In this document: piece by piece, positions 50,304 through 58,383 of the stretch
Numbering within the stretch: the first letter of the stretch is position 1
How the letters are laid out: each line of letters opens with the position of its first letter
Source: an uncultured Bacilli bacterium
GTDB lineage: Bacteria > Bacillota_I > Bacilli_A > RF39 > UBA660
NCBI GenBank assembly: GCA_934167665.1
Contig: CAKPLN010000002.1
Coordinates: forward strand, 186,001 to 250,000
Direction: 5' to 3'
DNA length: 64,000 bases
Translations under genes and position numbers: made by a program
The notes under the pieces: model-generated
Databases searched by the model: none
What the model saw: only the letters and a program-made list of their open reading frames with translations
What the model was told of the DNA's origin: nothing

Positions 50304-50551
50304 TTTTTAGTCTCCTATATTATTCATTTTATCATAAACTTTAAAGATTTTATCAGGAATGTAGTATAATTTAACATAACTACTTGTAAATTGTTGTTAT
50401 CTATCAAAAAGATTGAGATAATAATATAAAATTTGCTATCAAATTAAATTGGAATAGATACTTAGTAAATTTTAAAGAATATTTTTACTGAAAATAATTA
50501 TTTGAAATGGGAAAAAAAGTTTAGTATAAAATAATATGGAGTGTGATTTTG

Positions 50552-51175
50552 ATGACTACTATTTATTTAATAAGGCATTCAAAAACATTGAAAGTTAATA
50601 ATACTTTAAATAATGATAATTTGCAGATTCAAAATGAAAAGTATTGTCTTTCAATAGAGGGAGAGCAAATAGCAAAGGAAAAATTTAATAATGAGGAATT
50701 TGAAAGTATTGATGTATTATATTCATCTAATTATGTGAGGACAATTCAAACGGCAAAGTATTTGGCAAGGAAAAATAATTTGGAAATAAACGTTTTGGAC
50801 GATTTAGGGGAAAGAAAATTTGGTATTGACTCTTGGGATGAACTTCCAGAGGACTTTGAAAGAAGACAATTTTTGGATGAAAATTATAAGATTGGCAACG
50901 GTGAAAGTCAAAAAGAAGTTAGAGATAGAATGTATTTTAATATACTAAAAATATTAAATAGTAATCAAAATAAAAGAATTGCTATTGTAAGTCATGGTAC
51001 CGCTATTTCATATTTGTTAAAAAAATGGTGTGATGTAGAAATTGTTGACGATAAATTAGGATATAGTTTTCATAATAACCTATTATTAGATGGTTACTTT
51101 GATTATTGTGAAACTTTTAAACTAGAATTTGATAAAAACAATGAGTTAATATCAATACATAATATCAAATTATAG
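50552..51175 (+). CDS. Histidine phosphatase family protein (phosphoglycerate mutase-like)
   Basis: A 207-residue branch 1 histidine phosphatase. The catalytic block is IYLIRHSKTLKVN (RHG variant RHS), followed by LSIEGEQIAKEKF, VLYSSNYVRTIQTAKYLARK, the acid block LGERKFG and the second histidine in IAIVSHGTAISYLL. Substrate not predictable; such proteins act on small phosphoesters or phosphoproteins. ATG 50552 follows GGAG at 50538-50541. The gap before it (50304-50540) holds only AT-rich promoter-like DNA for this gene and its divergent neighbour. Confidence 0.88.
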   Translation: MTTIYLIRHSKTLKVNNTLNNDNLQIQNEKYCLSIEGEQIAKEKFNNEEFESIDVLYSSNYVRTIQTAKYLARKNNLEINVLDDLGERKFGIDSWDELPEDFERRQFLDENYKIGNGESQKEVRDRMYFNILKILNSNQNKRIAIVSHGTAISYLLKKWCDVEIVDDKLGYSFHNNLLLDGYFDYCETFKLEFDKNNELISIHNIKL

Positions 51176-51538
51176 AGAGTATAAATAATAAAAAATCATA
51201 GAAATGTTAGTATCTATGATTAAAATAATTAAAGATAAATTGTATAAATAGACTAATTGTTATTAAAATAAAACTATTGTTAAGTTATTAGAATAGTCTT
51301 TCTCTATCTAAATAATTTTTAAATTTATAGATTGTTAATATACGCATTAACATTGTGCACTCCATAACTTTTGTAATTTGTATTATCTGTTATATATTTC
51401 GTGCAATGCTTTGTCAAATTTCTTAGTTAGGACTAGAATTTAATTAATTCAAAAATTAAATATCTTTTAAAACTATGATATACTTCTTTTAGTGGCTAGT
51501 TAGTACACTGACTTTATTAGTAAAGGAAAATAATTAAG
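51176..51538. other. Gene-free AT-rich gap
   Basis: No coding frame of note. A hairpin AATCATAG (51193-51200) with CTATGATT (51214-51221) is followed by a T run only on the minus strand. The remainder is AT-rich without a recognisable RNA gene; a ribosome-binding site for the next gene is weak (AAAGGAAAA, 51522-51530). Confidence 0.5.
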
Positions 51539-52045
51539 ATGAAGAAGTATATTGATTGTGATGGTGTAATACTTGATACTGAAAATGGTTTATTTGATGA
51601 ATATTGTAGACTTAAGAAAGCTAATCCTGGATTAAAAAGAAAAATGTATTTATTAGAGATGGATTGGAATTATTGGCTTGAACAAGCTTTGGTATTAAAT
51701 GATGCTATTAATATTTTAAAAAGTTATGATCCTAACGATACCGATATTCTTACAAAAGTTCATTCACTTAAAGAAGCTATTGCTAAAATTGAATATTTTA
51801 GAAGGCATGGTGTTAAAAACAATGTCATTGTTGTTCCTTCTGAATTTCAAAAAAGCCAAGTAGTTGGGGCTAGGGGAAATATCTTAGTTGATGATAGTGA
51901 TAGTAATCTTACTGATTGGTCAGTTAGTGATGGATTTTCTTTTAATTTTGGTAAAAGAGAAAGTCAATTTCCTAAAGTTGATTCTTTAGATGATGTTTTA
52001 AATCCTGATAAAGCTAAAGTTTTATTGAAAAGATTTAATAAGTAA
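51539..52045 (+). CDS. HAD-like hydrolase, 5'-nucleotidase type (tentative)
   Basis: A 168-residue protein. The N-terminal YIDCDGVILDTENGLFDEYC has the DxDG[VT] nucleophile motif I of HAD hydrolases; KVHSLKEAIAKIEYFRRHGV is motif II-like (usually [ST]xxxx..K) and NILVDDSDSNLTDWSVSDG supplies the acidic motif IV (DD). The layout resembles the small 5'(3')-deoxyribonucleotidase/YorS-like proteins. Substrate unknown. It ends in a hairpin shared with the convergent gene. Confidence 0.75.
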   Translation: MKKYIDCDGVILDTENGLFDEYCRLKKANPGLKRKMYLLEMDWNYWLEQALVLNDAINILKSYDPNDTDILTKVHSLKEAIAKIEYFRRHGVKNNVIVVPSEFQKSQVVGARGNILVDDSDSNLTDWSVSDGFSFNFGKRESQFPKVDSLDDVLNPDKAKVLLKRFNK

Positions 52046-52052
52046 GTATATA

Positions 52053-52083
52053 AAAACTTAGTATTTTTGGTACTAAGTTTTTG
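52053..52083. terminator. Bidirectional terminator between the HAD gene and the 540-residue gene
   Basis: AAAACTTAGTA (52053-52063) pairs with TACTAAGTTTT (52071-52081); T runs on both strands. Confidence 0.82.
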
Positions 52084-52085
52084 TT

Positions 52086-53708
52086 TTAGGCTTTTTTATT
52101 ATCGTATCCAATATTTTCTACTTTTTCTTTTTCAAAATGATAATAATCATAGTCTTCACTTATGAATGGCATATGTGGCTTTTGTTCATACTTATCAATT
52201 GAAATTTTTCTTATTGGGATTTGAAATTCTGCAGCTATATCAATTTCTAATTGAGTAGGGGTTCTTGTTACTAATAGATAGCTTGGTTGCATTACTTGAT
52301 TAGTTGTTCCCATATTTATTGTTAATTCATTGTGACTTTGAGTATTTTCGATAAAGCTACTAATAGGTAAAAAGCTGCTTCTGTTTACTTTGCGATGTTT
52401 TCTGTATCTTATTTCATTTCCATCTGTTCTGCCATCACCTAATGTTGCAGAGGTTATTATTCTTCCTGAGATATCATCATATCCCAGAACGATTCTATTT
52501 TCTCCACCAAATAGTAGGTTAAGATGGGCTTCATCAACAATAGAACAACTTCTTCTGCCTTTTGTAATTTCACCATTTTGATTTGAACAATAAATGTTTT
52601 TGAATTCTTTAGCATTACTTGAAGATGGAATAGTACTTAGAAGCATAGTTATGTTCTTTTGATTTTCTGTTTGATTTTCTATTTCATAAACTTTAACAGG
52701 AATACCATTTGACGATAATAAAGTTTTAGGTTCTATGCCATCAGTTATATCTTTATTAATACTTTGACTTACGAGATCTTGAAATATTTTTTGGCATAAC
52801 GTATAGCTTTTTGCTATTACTTCATAGTTTATTGGTGTTGCCATTAAGTCTTTAGGATCAAAGCTTTCACTAGTTAGTGAATTGTAAGTTGCGTATAGTA
52901 TATCGTATATGTCTTTTAAATAATTATCTCGTAATGCTTTATCGGCATTAGCAAACTCTATAATAGTTTTAAGATCTAATAGGACATTAGATGGGAGATT
53001 ATGAAAAAATAAATCGCAATAAGCATTTTTAACAATTATTGAACTATAGCTTGTATTGTTTTCTATTATATGTTTTAGTTTTTCTTTTCTTTTTTCTATT
53101 AAACTGTCTGGGTCTGGCAAGTTTAATTCTTCAATCATTTCGTAGAAAAATGGGGCATTTACTCTGTTTACTGCAACATCTATGAATCTTTTATAACCTA
53201 GTAATGCTCTCAATGTTTGGTCATTTCTATTTTCATATAAATCCTTTATTAAGTATAATAATTCATCATCTGTTATTTCTGATATTACACTTTTTATAAA
53301 TGGTATTTGATTTCGACTTTTTAGGCTATTAACAATGCTTGAAAACCAGAATGGTCGATTGTCTTTTTCATAAAGTTCTATATATAACTTAGAAAAAAAA
53401 CTTACTTCTAGATTATCCGGCATGTCTTTTAATAGTTGATTTCTATCCCTGACATTTTTCAGTACCATAAATTTTAGCATATAGTTTTGAATCTGACTTA
53501 TTCCAGAGCTAAAATCTCTGAATAGTTTACTAAAATCAAAATAGGATAATAAGTCATTTTGGCTGTTGATTATTTTATCTGTATTTTCATAGAGTAATTT
53601 GCTTAAGTCTAAATCAAAAAATTCTTCTGTTTCATCGGAATTATATTTTCTGCCTTCATATTTATATTCTGTATACTCTATTGTTCTATATTTATCTTTA
53701 GTATTCAC
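52086..53708 (-). CDS. Large uncharacterised protein (540 residues)
   Basis: A soluble-looking 540-residue protein of no family I can name. Residues ~1-330 are mainly helical (repeated short helices such as QIQNYMLKFMVLKNVRDRNQ and LLYLIKDLYENRNDQTLRAL). The C-terminal ~200 residues look like a compact alpha/beta domain with SCSIVDEAHLNLLFGGENRI, VLGYDDISGRIITSATLGDG and QPSYLLVTRTPTQLEIDIAA followed by EFQIPIRKISIDKY. The last segment (a strand, then a helix containing EFxIPI, then a strand with a Tyr) resembles a conserved C-terminal piece seen in other Firmicutes hypotheticals. No signal peptide. ATG 53708 follows AAGGTGA on the minus strand. Confidence 0.6.
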   Translation of the reverse strand: MNTKDKYRTIEYTEYKYEGRKYNSDETEEFFDLDLSKLLYENTDKIINSQNDLLSYFDFSKLFRDFSSGISQIQNYMLKFMVLKNVRDRNQLLKDMPDNLEVSFFSKLYIELYEKDNRPFWFSSIVNSLKSRNQIPFIKSVISEITDDELLYLIKDLYENRNDQTLRALLGYKRFIDVAVNRVNAPFFYEMIEELNLPDPDSLIEKRKEKLKHIIENNTSYSSIIVKNAYCDLFFHNLPSNVLLDLKTIIEFANADKALRDNYLKDIYDILYATYNSLTSESFDPKDLMATPINYEVIAKSYTLCQKIFQDLVSQSINKDITDGIEPKTLLSSNGIPVKVYEIENQTENQKNITMLLSTIPSSSNAKEFKNIYCSNQNGEITKGRRSCSIVDEAHLNLLFGGENRIVLGYDDISGRIITSATLGDGRTDGNEIRYRKHRKVNRSSFLPISSFIENTQSHNELTINMGTTNQVMQPSYLLVTRTPTQLEIDIAAEFQIPIRKISIDKYEQKPHMPFISEDYDYYHFEKEKVENIGYDNKKA

Positions 53709-53784
53709 CTTAAATCACCTTAATTTATTTTATCATTTTTTTATATATTATCGATAGTTACGTTGTTATTTTTATTTTATAATT

Positions 53785-55080
53785 TTATCCTATTATTACG
53801 GATCTTTTTCCTGTTGCATTGTATATTGATTCTATTTTGTTTTTGGAAACTGTCCAAGTAGTTCTACCATTATCATGGGTCCATGGATCTGTTAAAATAT
53901 GTTCACCTGTTATACTGTTGTATCCTGTTAATAAGAAAACATGAAGATTTTTTGGTGCACCTTCAGCAAATTCTTTGGGGTTATTTAAAAATGATGTTAA
54001 GTATATTATAACTGGATTACCAGATTGAACTTGAGCCTCTAATTCATCTAAGGATTTTCCTGTTGAGTCAATAACATTGTTATAGCCAGATGATGTTCTA
54101 CCAAACTCTGCTAGAGCATTTGGAGCTATCCAGTGGGGGACATCGCTTGGTTCAGTGCCGAAAATATCGTGTATAAAACCTAAAGATGGTTCGGTACTTT
54201 TAGGAACTTTTTCAGCATAAGTTAATAAGTCCATATTTTTTAGATATCCTTTATATTGTAATCCCATTAGTAAAGTAGCAACCTCACATCCATTTAAAAC
54301 ATTATTTTTATTTTGACTTATATATGGCACGTTTAAAATACTCCAAGCAGCCTGAATTTGCTGCCTTCGTTCTTCTTCCTGTCTTCTTCTTTCTTCCTCA
54401 CGTTTTCTTCTTTCTTCTTCTAAACGTTTTCTTTCTAATTCTTCTCTTCTAGAAAGTTCTGCCTCAACTGTATTTAAATAATTTTGTAGTTCAGCAATTA
54501 TGTCTTGTTGTTTTAAAGACTGTTGTTTGGATACTGCAGCATTATAAGTATCTCTTGTTACTTCGTCTTTTACTTTTTGATGATTTTCATCCTCAAATAA
54601 GTTATTTATAGTATTTTTTACATCTTCAATTTGATTTAATTCTTCGCTTATCAAATTTATTTTTGGTATTAATAAGTTTTGGTATTTTTCTGTTAATTTA
54701 GAGTTTTCTTTTTTGATGTTTTCTAAATCTAATGATGTGACTGATGACTTTATAGCACTATTTTCAAAGCTATTATCAATACTATTTTTTAATTTAATAT
54801 ATTCTTTTAATTCTTTTAACTCTGATTCTATTTTTTTCTTTTTATTTGGATATGCTACTTTACTATTCATTTTTTCTACTTTTTCTATATCTTTAATTGT
54901 TACATCATCTTTGGGGATATTTTTCTTTTCTATAAATAGTTCTTTGTAGGCATAGTAAGTTTTTAAATATTGTTCTTTTTCTAATTTATCGGTCTGATAT
55001 GAGTAAATAGTGCATATTACACCTAATGTTATAAAAACTAAACTTATAAAAATCAATACTACTTTTTTTGTTTTACTCAT
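53785..55080 (-). CDS. Membrane-anchored C39-like cysteine peptidase with coiled-coil stalk
   Basis: A 431-residue protein: short cytoplasmic start, one membrane helix (~7-27), a long charged coiled coil with an Arg/Glu-rich stretch (ELERKRLEEERRKREEERRR), then a C-terminal peptidase_C39_2 domain. Likely catalytic residues are Cys in NVLNGCEVATLLMGL, His in NLHVFLLTGYN and Asp in HILTDPWTHDNG; NPVIIYLTSF also fits. It should sit outside the membrane. ATG 55080 is preferred to TTG 55095, since GGAGAG lies seven bases upstream. Role in cell-wall or surface-protein turnover is an inference. Confidence 0.82.
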   Translation of the reverse strand: MSKTKKVVLIFISLVFITLGVICTIYSYQTDKLEKEQYLKTYYAYKELFIEKKNIPKDDVTIKDIEKVEKMNSKVAYPNKKKKIESELKELKEYIKLKNSIDNSFENSAIKSSVTSLDLENIKKENSKLTEKYQNLLIPKINLISEELNQIEDVKNTINNLFEDENHQKVKDEVTRDTYNAAVSKQQSLKQQDIIAELQNYLNTVEAELSRREELERKRLEEERRKREEERRRQEEERRQQIQAAWSILNVPYISQNKNNVLNGCEVATLLMGLQYKGYLKNMDLLTYAEKVPKSTEPSLGFIHDIFGTEPSDVPHWIAPNALAEFGRTSSGYNNVIDSTGKSLDELEAQVQSGNPVIIYLTSFLNNPKEFAEGAPKNLHVFLLTGYNSITGEHILTDPWTHDNGRTTWTVSKNKIESIYNATGKRSVIIG

Positions 55081-55177
55081 ACTTATACTCTCCAATTATA
55101 GAATATTTGTATAATTAAGTAGTGTCAATATTTTTAGTTTAGTATATTTTATATTTACATTAGTTTACGATTACTTT

Positions 55178-55873
55178 TTAATTTATTTTTTTTAAGATAT
55201 TTGTCATTGCTTCAGCAACTTTTTTACTGCTGTCTTGAAGAAAAGTTTCATATGTTATGGTGTTATTGTTGTTTGGCGTGTCAGATATGCTTCTTATGAT
55301 TAAAAATGGAATATGACTTAAATAACAAATTTGGGCAATAGAGGCACCTTCCATTTCTACACATAAGGCATTAAATTTCTTATTAATTTTTTTACTCATA
55401 TTAAATTCTGTACAGAAAATATCTCCAGATGCTATTACGCCAGAAAATACATTCATCTTTTGCTCATCTTTTAGGACGTTATTAGCTAATTTGTATAAGT
55501 ATTCATCTGAATTTATATAAACACCTATTTCTGGTATATATCCTTTTTCATGATTAAATGCTGTTATATCAAAATCATGTTGAACTAATCTTTCACCTAT
55601 GACGATATCTCCGACTTTAAGATTAGGAGAAATTCCACCAGCTACGCCAACGTTAAATATATAATCAATTTTAATATGGTCTATTAATATTTGTGTTGCT
55701 CTAGCAGCATTAACTTTCCCGACTCCACATTTTACTAGTATACATCTAGTATTACTAATTATTCCTTCATAAAATTTTAAATCAAATATTTTATACTCTT
55801 TTTCTTGTTTTAAAAATTTAAGTAATTCATTTAATTCTTCTTCAATAGCAAAAATTATTCCAACTGTTTTCAT
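55178..55873 (-). CDS. mtnN: 5'-methylthioadenosine/S-adenosylhomocysteine nucleosidase
   Basis: A 231-residue MtnN that cleaves methylthioadenosine and S-adenosylhomocysteine to adenine plus the thio-ribose, clearing inhibitors of SAM enzymes. Signature pieces: VGIIFAIEEELNELL, GVGKVNAARATQILIDH, NVGVAGGISPNLKVGDIVIG, VEMEGASIAQICYL (ribose-binding Glu) and IIRSISDTPNN (catalytic Asp). Standard length. Monocistronic, with GGAGAT before ATG 55873. Confidence 0.95.
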   Translation of the reverse strand: MKTVGIIFAIEEELNELLKFLKQEKEYKIFDLKFYEGIISNTRCILVKCGVGKVNAARATQILIDHIKIDYIFNVGVAGGISPNLKVGDIVIGERLVQHDFDITAFNHEKGYIPEIGVYINSDEYLYKLANNVLKDEQKMNVFSGVIASGDIFCTEFNMSKKINKKFNALCVEMEGASIAQICYLSHIPFLIIRSISDTPNNNNTITYETFLQDSSKKVAEAMTNILKKIN

Positions 55874-56080
55874 ATTTAATCTCCATATAACTAAATTTTT
55901 TTTAGTATACCATATTTTTTTTTGTATAGACTATTTTATTGTTATTTTTAGTATGATTAAAGTATAAATACTGTTTTTATAATACTTTTTTTATAATTTA
56001 TTGTATTTTAAACTGTAAAATTTTTAATTATGTATAAGATTAATGATATTTGTTAATTATAAAAAAGGAGGGATATTTTT

Positions 56081-56314
56081 ATGAATAATAGTTATACTGA
56101 AGTTCCTACTAATATTGTGACTGGTAAGGACTTGGATTATTTAAGTGATATGTTTGAGTGGAATTATGGAGCATTAAAAAATGTTATTAGTTCTATTGAA
56201 AATGTTGAGAGTGAGGAAATAATTTCTTTACTCGAAGAGGGTAAAAATCTTTTTAAAGAAAATATTACAACAGTGTTAAATCTACTTAATGAGGCTGGTG
56301 ATAACAATGGATAA
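56081..56314 (+). CDS. Small spore-coat-associated-like protein
   Basis: A 77-residue helical protein with TGKDLDYLSDMFEWNYGALK, then EEIISLLEEGKNLFKENITT. This arrangement is like the small partner of CotF-type spore coat proteins in Bacilli; the next gene encodes a CotF-like domain and overlaps it by eight bases, so they are translated together. AAAAGGAGGG gives a very strong ribosome-binding site for ATG 56081. Upstream, 55874-56080 is AT-rich, with a hairpin and T run at about 55957-55992 but no gene; sporulation sigma-factor control is likely but no site is clear. Confidence 0.6.
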   Translation: MNNSYTEVPTNIVTGKDLDYLSDMFEWNYGALKNVISSIENVESEEIISLLEEGKNLFKENITTVLNLLNEAGDNNG

Positions 56315-56624
56315 TAAAATTTGTAATGTTAAGGTTGAAGTACCAAGTGGTAAACAATTAAATGATAAAGACTATATTACAGAATTTAATAGTTGTCTTA
56401 AAGATATGATTAAAAATTATGCTATAAGTATGACGGAAGCAAGTAATCAAAAACTTTTTGAAGCATATAAGGATATATATTTAAAGCTTTCATTTTTACA
56501 AAGGAAAGCTTATACATTAATGTTTAAAAATGGTTGGTATTGCTTAGAAGTCGCAGATGGCTCAAAAATTAATCAAAAATTTAATAATTTATCTAAAGAA
56601 TACAATGACATTTTCACTGATTAG
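56307..56624 (+). CDS. Spore coat protein, CotF-like
   Basis: A 105-residue protein with the layout of the coat F domain: YITEFNSCLKDMIKNYAISM, TEASNQKLFEAYKDIYLKLS, then FLQRKAYTLMFKNGWYCLEV (compare [KQ]-x-A-[YF]-x-L-M-x-x-x-G-[WF]-Y in CotF). ATG 56307 lies within the end of the previous gene. Together with yabG and yabP-yabQ it supports a sporulating lifestyle. Identity to the well-studied CotF is limited. Confidence 0.68.
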   Translation: MDNKICNVKVEVPSGKQLNDKDYITEFNSCLKDMIKNYAISMTEASNQKLFEAYKDIYLKLSFLQRKAYTLMFKNGWYCLEVADGSKINQKFNNLSKEYNDIFTD

Positions 56625-56681
56625 TTAATTTATTAGTATATTATTTCTACTTTTGTCAAATATATAAGTAGGGAGGTATAT

Positions 56682-56897
56682 ATGGAAACATTACAGAAAG
56701 TATTATTATGTATAACAATTATTGGTGCTGTAAACTGGGGACTAATTGGAATTTTAGATTTTAATTTAGTTGCTACTTTATTCGGTGCTACTAGTTTGTT
56801 TACTAGAATAATTTATACTTTGGTTGGTATATGTGGTATTATTAATATCGGTATATTATTTAACCATATAGAAGATACTAAAAGACCTATGAAATAG
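56682..56897 (+). CDS. DUF378 membrane protein (YuzA-like)
   Basis: A 71-residue protein with two membrane helices. The first block, LQKVLLCITIIGAVNWGLIG, has the diagnostic INWG-like motif (AVNWGL), followed by LDFNLVATLFG and TRIIYTLVGICGI, the full DUF378 pattern. Function unknown. GGGAGG precedes ATG 56682 and a terminator follows. Confidence 0.9.
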   Translation: METLQKVLLCITIIGAVNWGLIGILDFNLVATLFGATSLFTRIIYTLVGICGIINIGILFNHIEDTKRPMK

Positions 56898-56918
56898 TAA
56901 AAATCTAGGTCTTTTTTT
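56881..56918 (+). terminator. Terminator after the DUF378 gene
   Basis: AAAGACCTA (56881-56889) pairs with TAGGTCTTT (56906-56914), then Ts; it overlaps the gene end. Confidence 0.8.
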
Positions 56919-57031
56919 ATTGAATAATTTTATTTATTCTTTTTTATTGGTTTTATAATTTTTATTTTGAAGGTGTTTTTATTGATAATTTTTTTTTATG
57001 ATGATATTATATATTATAGAATAGGGGTGGT

Positions 57032-57511
57032 ATGATGGAAGCTATTATTGTGTTTTTACGTGATACTTTGGATGGCTTAACGTATGTATTAGTTTCTGTT
57101 GTATGCTTTATTTTAATTATATTTTGTATTTGGCAGTTGATTTTACGTAGTAAAAAGAAAAGGGCAGCTCATGATGAATTTTTGGCTTCTAATGTTGTTA
57201 TTATTAATGATAAAGGGCAACATGAAACTATAAAAATTGTTCCGTCTGTTGCTAAAAGTAGTATTTCTACTACAGTTAATAGTGAAAGTAGTGTTTCAAG
57301 TGTTACGACGTTACCACAAAACAATAATGTTAAACCAGTAGTCATGATTAATCCATTAGAAGTGGCTGCTGTTTCTAGTACTATGAATATTATTGCTTCT
57401 GGTAGTTCATTAAATACTTCTAAGGAAGATAAAGTAGGGAACTCTACTAATTCTGTTCAAGGAAATACTGATACTAATTCTACGCCAAATAGTCAAAACT
57501 TTACTAATTAG
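57032..57511 (+). CDS. Uncharacterised single-pass membrane protein upstream of cdaA
   Basis: A 159-residue protein: one N-terminal membrane segment (~14-37), a basic stop-transfer block (RSKKKRAAHDEF), then a low-complexity tail rich in Ser, Thr, Asn and Val (about residues 60-159). Topology suggests the tail is cytoplasmic, by the positive-inside rule. No family recognised. GGGGTGG precedes two successive ATG codons (57032 and 57035), either of which may be used. It lies 44 bases before cdaA and may be in the same unit, although a TATACT (57523-57528) could start cdaA separately. Confidence 0.6.
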   Translation: MMEAIIVFLRDTLDGLTYVLVSVVCFILIIFCIWQLILRSKKKRAAHDEFLASNVVIINDKGQHETIKIVPSVAKSSISTTVNSESSVSSVTTLPQNNNVKPVVMINPLEVAAVSSTMNIIASGSSLNTSKEDKVGNSTNSVQGNTDTNSTPNSQNFTN

Positions 57512-57555
57512 ATTTTTTTAGATATACTATTATAGTGCTTTAAAGGAGAGATTTG

Positions 57556-58383
57556 ATGGCAGCAATTTTAACTAATGTATTATCTATACTAAGGAAAGTA
57601 GTTGATATTTCCTTAGTTTGGTTAATTTTTTATTTGATTTTAAAGAATATTAAAAATAATGTTAAGTTATCTTTATTATTTAAGGGTGTAACATTCTTAA
57701 TTATTTTAAAGATAGTAAGTGATTGGCTTGGTTTTACTACTATAGGAGTATTACTTGAATATATTATTCAGTGGGGTCCTATGGCTATTATTGTTATATT
57801 CCAGCCAGAAATTAGAAATATATTGGAACAATTGGGACGTAATCAATTGCTTGGTAGACATAAGGTTTTAACAGTTGACGAAAGAGAACGTATGGTTTAT
57901 GAAATTATTAATGCAGTTGATTATTTACGTAAAGAACATATAGGAGCTTTAATTGTTTTGGAGCGTGACATTAGTCTTGGTAACTATATTGACAAGGCTA
58001 AAAAGTTATATGCTGATTTGTCTAGTGATTTGTTGATTGCTATTTTCTATCAGGGTAATCCGTTACATGATGGAGGGGTAATCATTCAAGGTGATAGAAT
58101 TACATGTGCTGGAGCTGTTTTCCCAACTAGCAATAGTCAAAAGATAAATAGACGCCTTGGTACTAGACATAGAGCCGCCCTTGGTTTAGCTGAGGAAACT
58201 GATGCTATTTGTATTGTTGTTTCTGAAGAAACTGGTAGAATTTCTGTAGCTCTTAAAGGCGAATTACTATATAATTTATCCATTGATGATACAAGAATGT
58301 TATTAATAGATGAATTAAGGCCTAAGCAAGATATAGAATTTAATGAGGCAGATGAGGAAGAGACTTATGAAGAAGATGTTTAG
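57556..58383 (+). CDS. cdaA: Diadenylate cyclase CdaA
   Basis: A 275-residue membrane cyclase making c-di-AMP from two ATP. Three membrane helices (~14-32, 40-58, 65-85) precede the DAC domain with FQPEIRNILEQLGR, YQGNPLHDGGVIIQGDRI (DGA motif reads DGG) and LGTRHRAALGLAEETDAICI with the RHR motif, then VVSEETGRISVA. c-di-AMP controls potassium and osmolyte transport and cell-wall homeostasis. ATG 57556 follows AAAGGAGAG. It overlaps cdaR by 17 bases, the classical cdaA-cdaR pair; glmM is not next to it here. Confidence 0.96.
   Translation: MAAILTNVLSILRKVVDISLVWLIFYLILKNIKNNVKLSLLFKGVTFLIILKIVSDWLGFTTIGVLLEYIIQWGPMAIIVIFQPEIRNILEQLGRNQLLGRHKVLTVDERERMVYEIINAVDYLRKEHIGALIVLERDISLGNYIDKAKKLYADLSSDLLIAIFYQGNPLHDGGVIIQGDRITCAGAVFPTSNSQKINRRLGTRHRAALGLAEETDAICIVVSEETGRISVALKGELLYNLSIDDTRMLLIDELRPKQDIEFNEADEEETYEEDV

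Noticed and set aside
55957..55998. Hairpin with T run before the coat-like genes as a small-RNA terminator
   Set aside because: The stem is interrupted by mismatches, and no promoter or transcript can be placed upstream on the plus strand.
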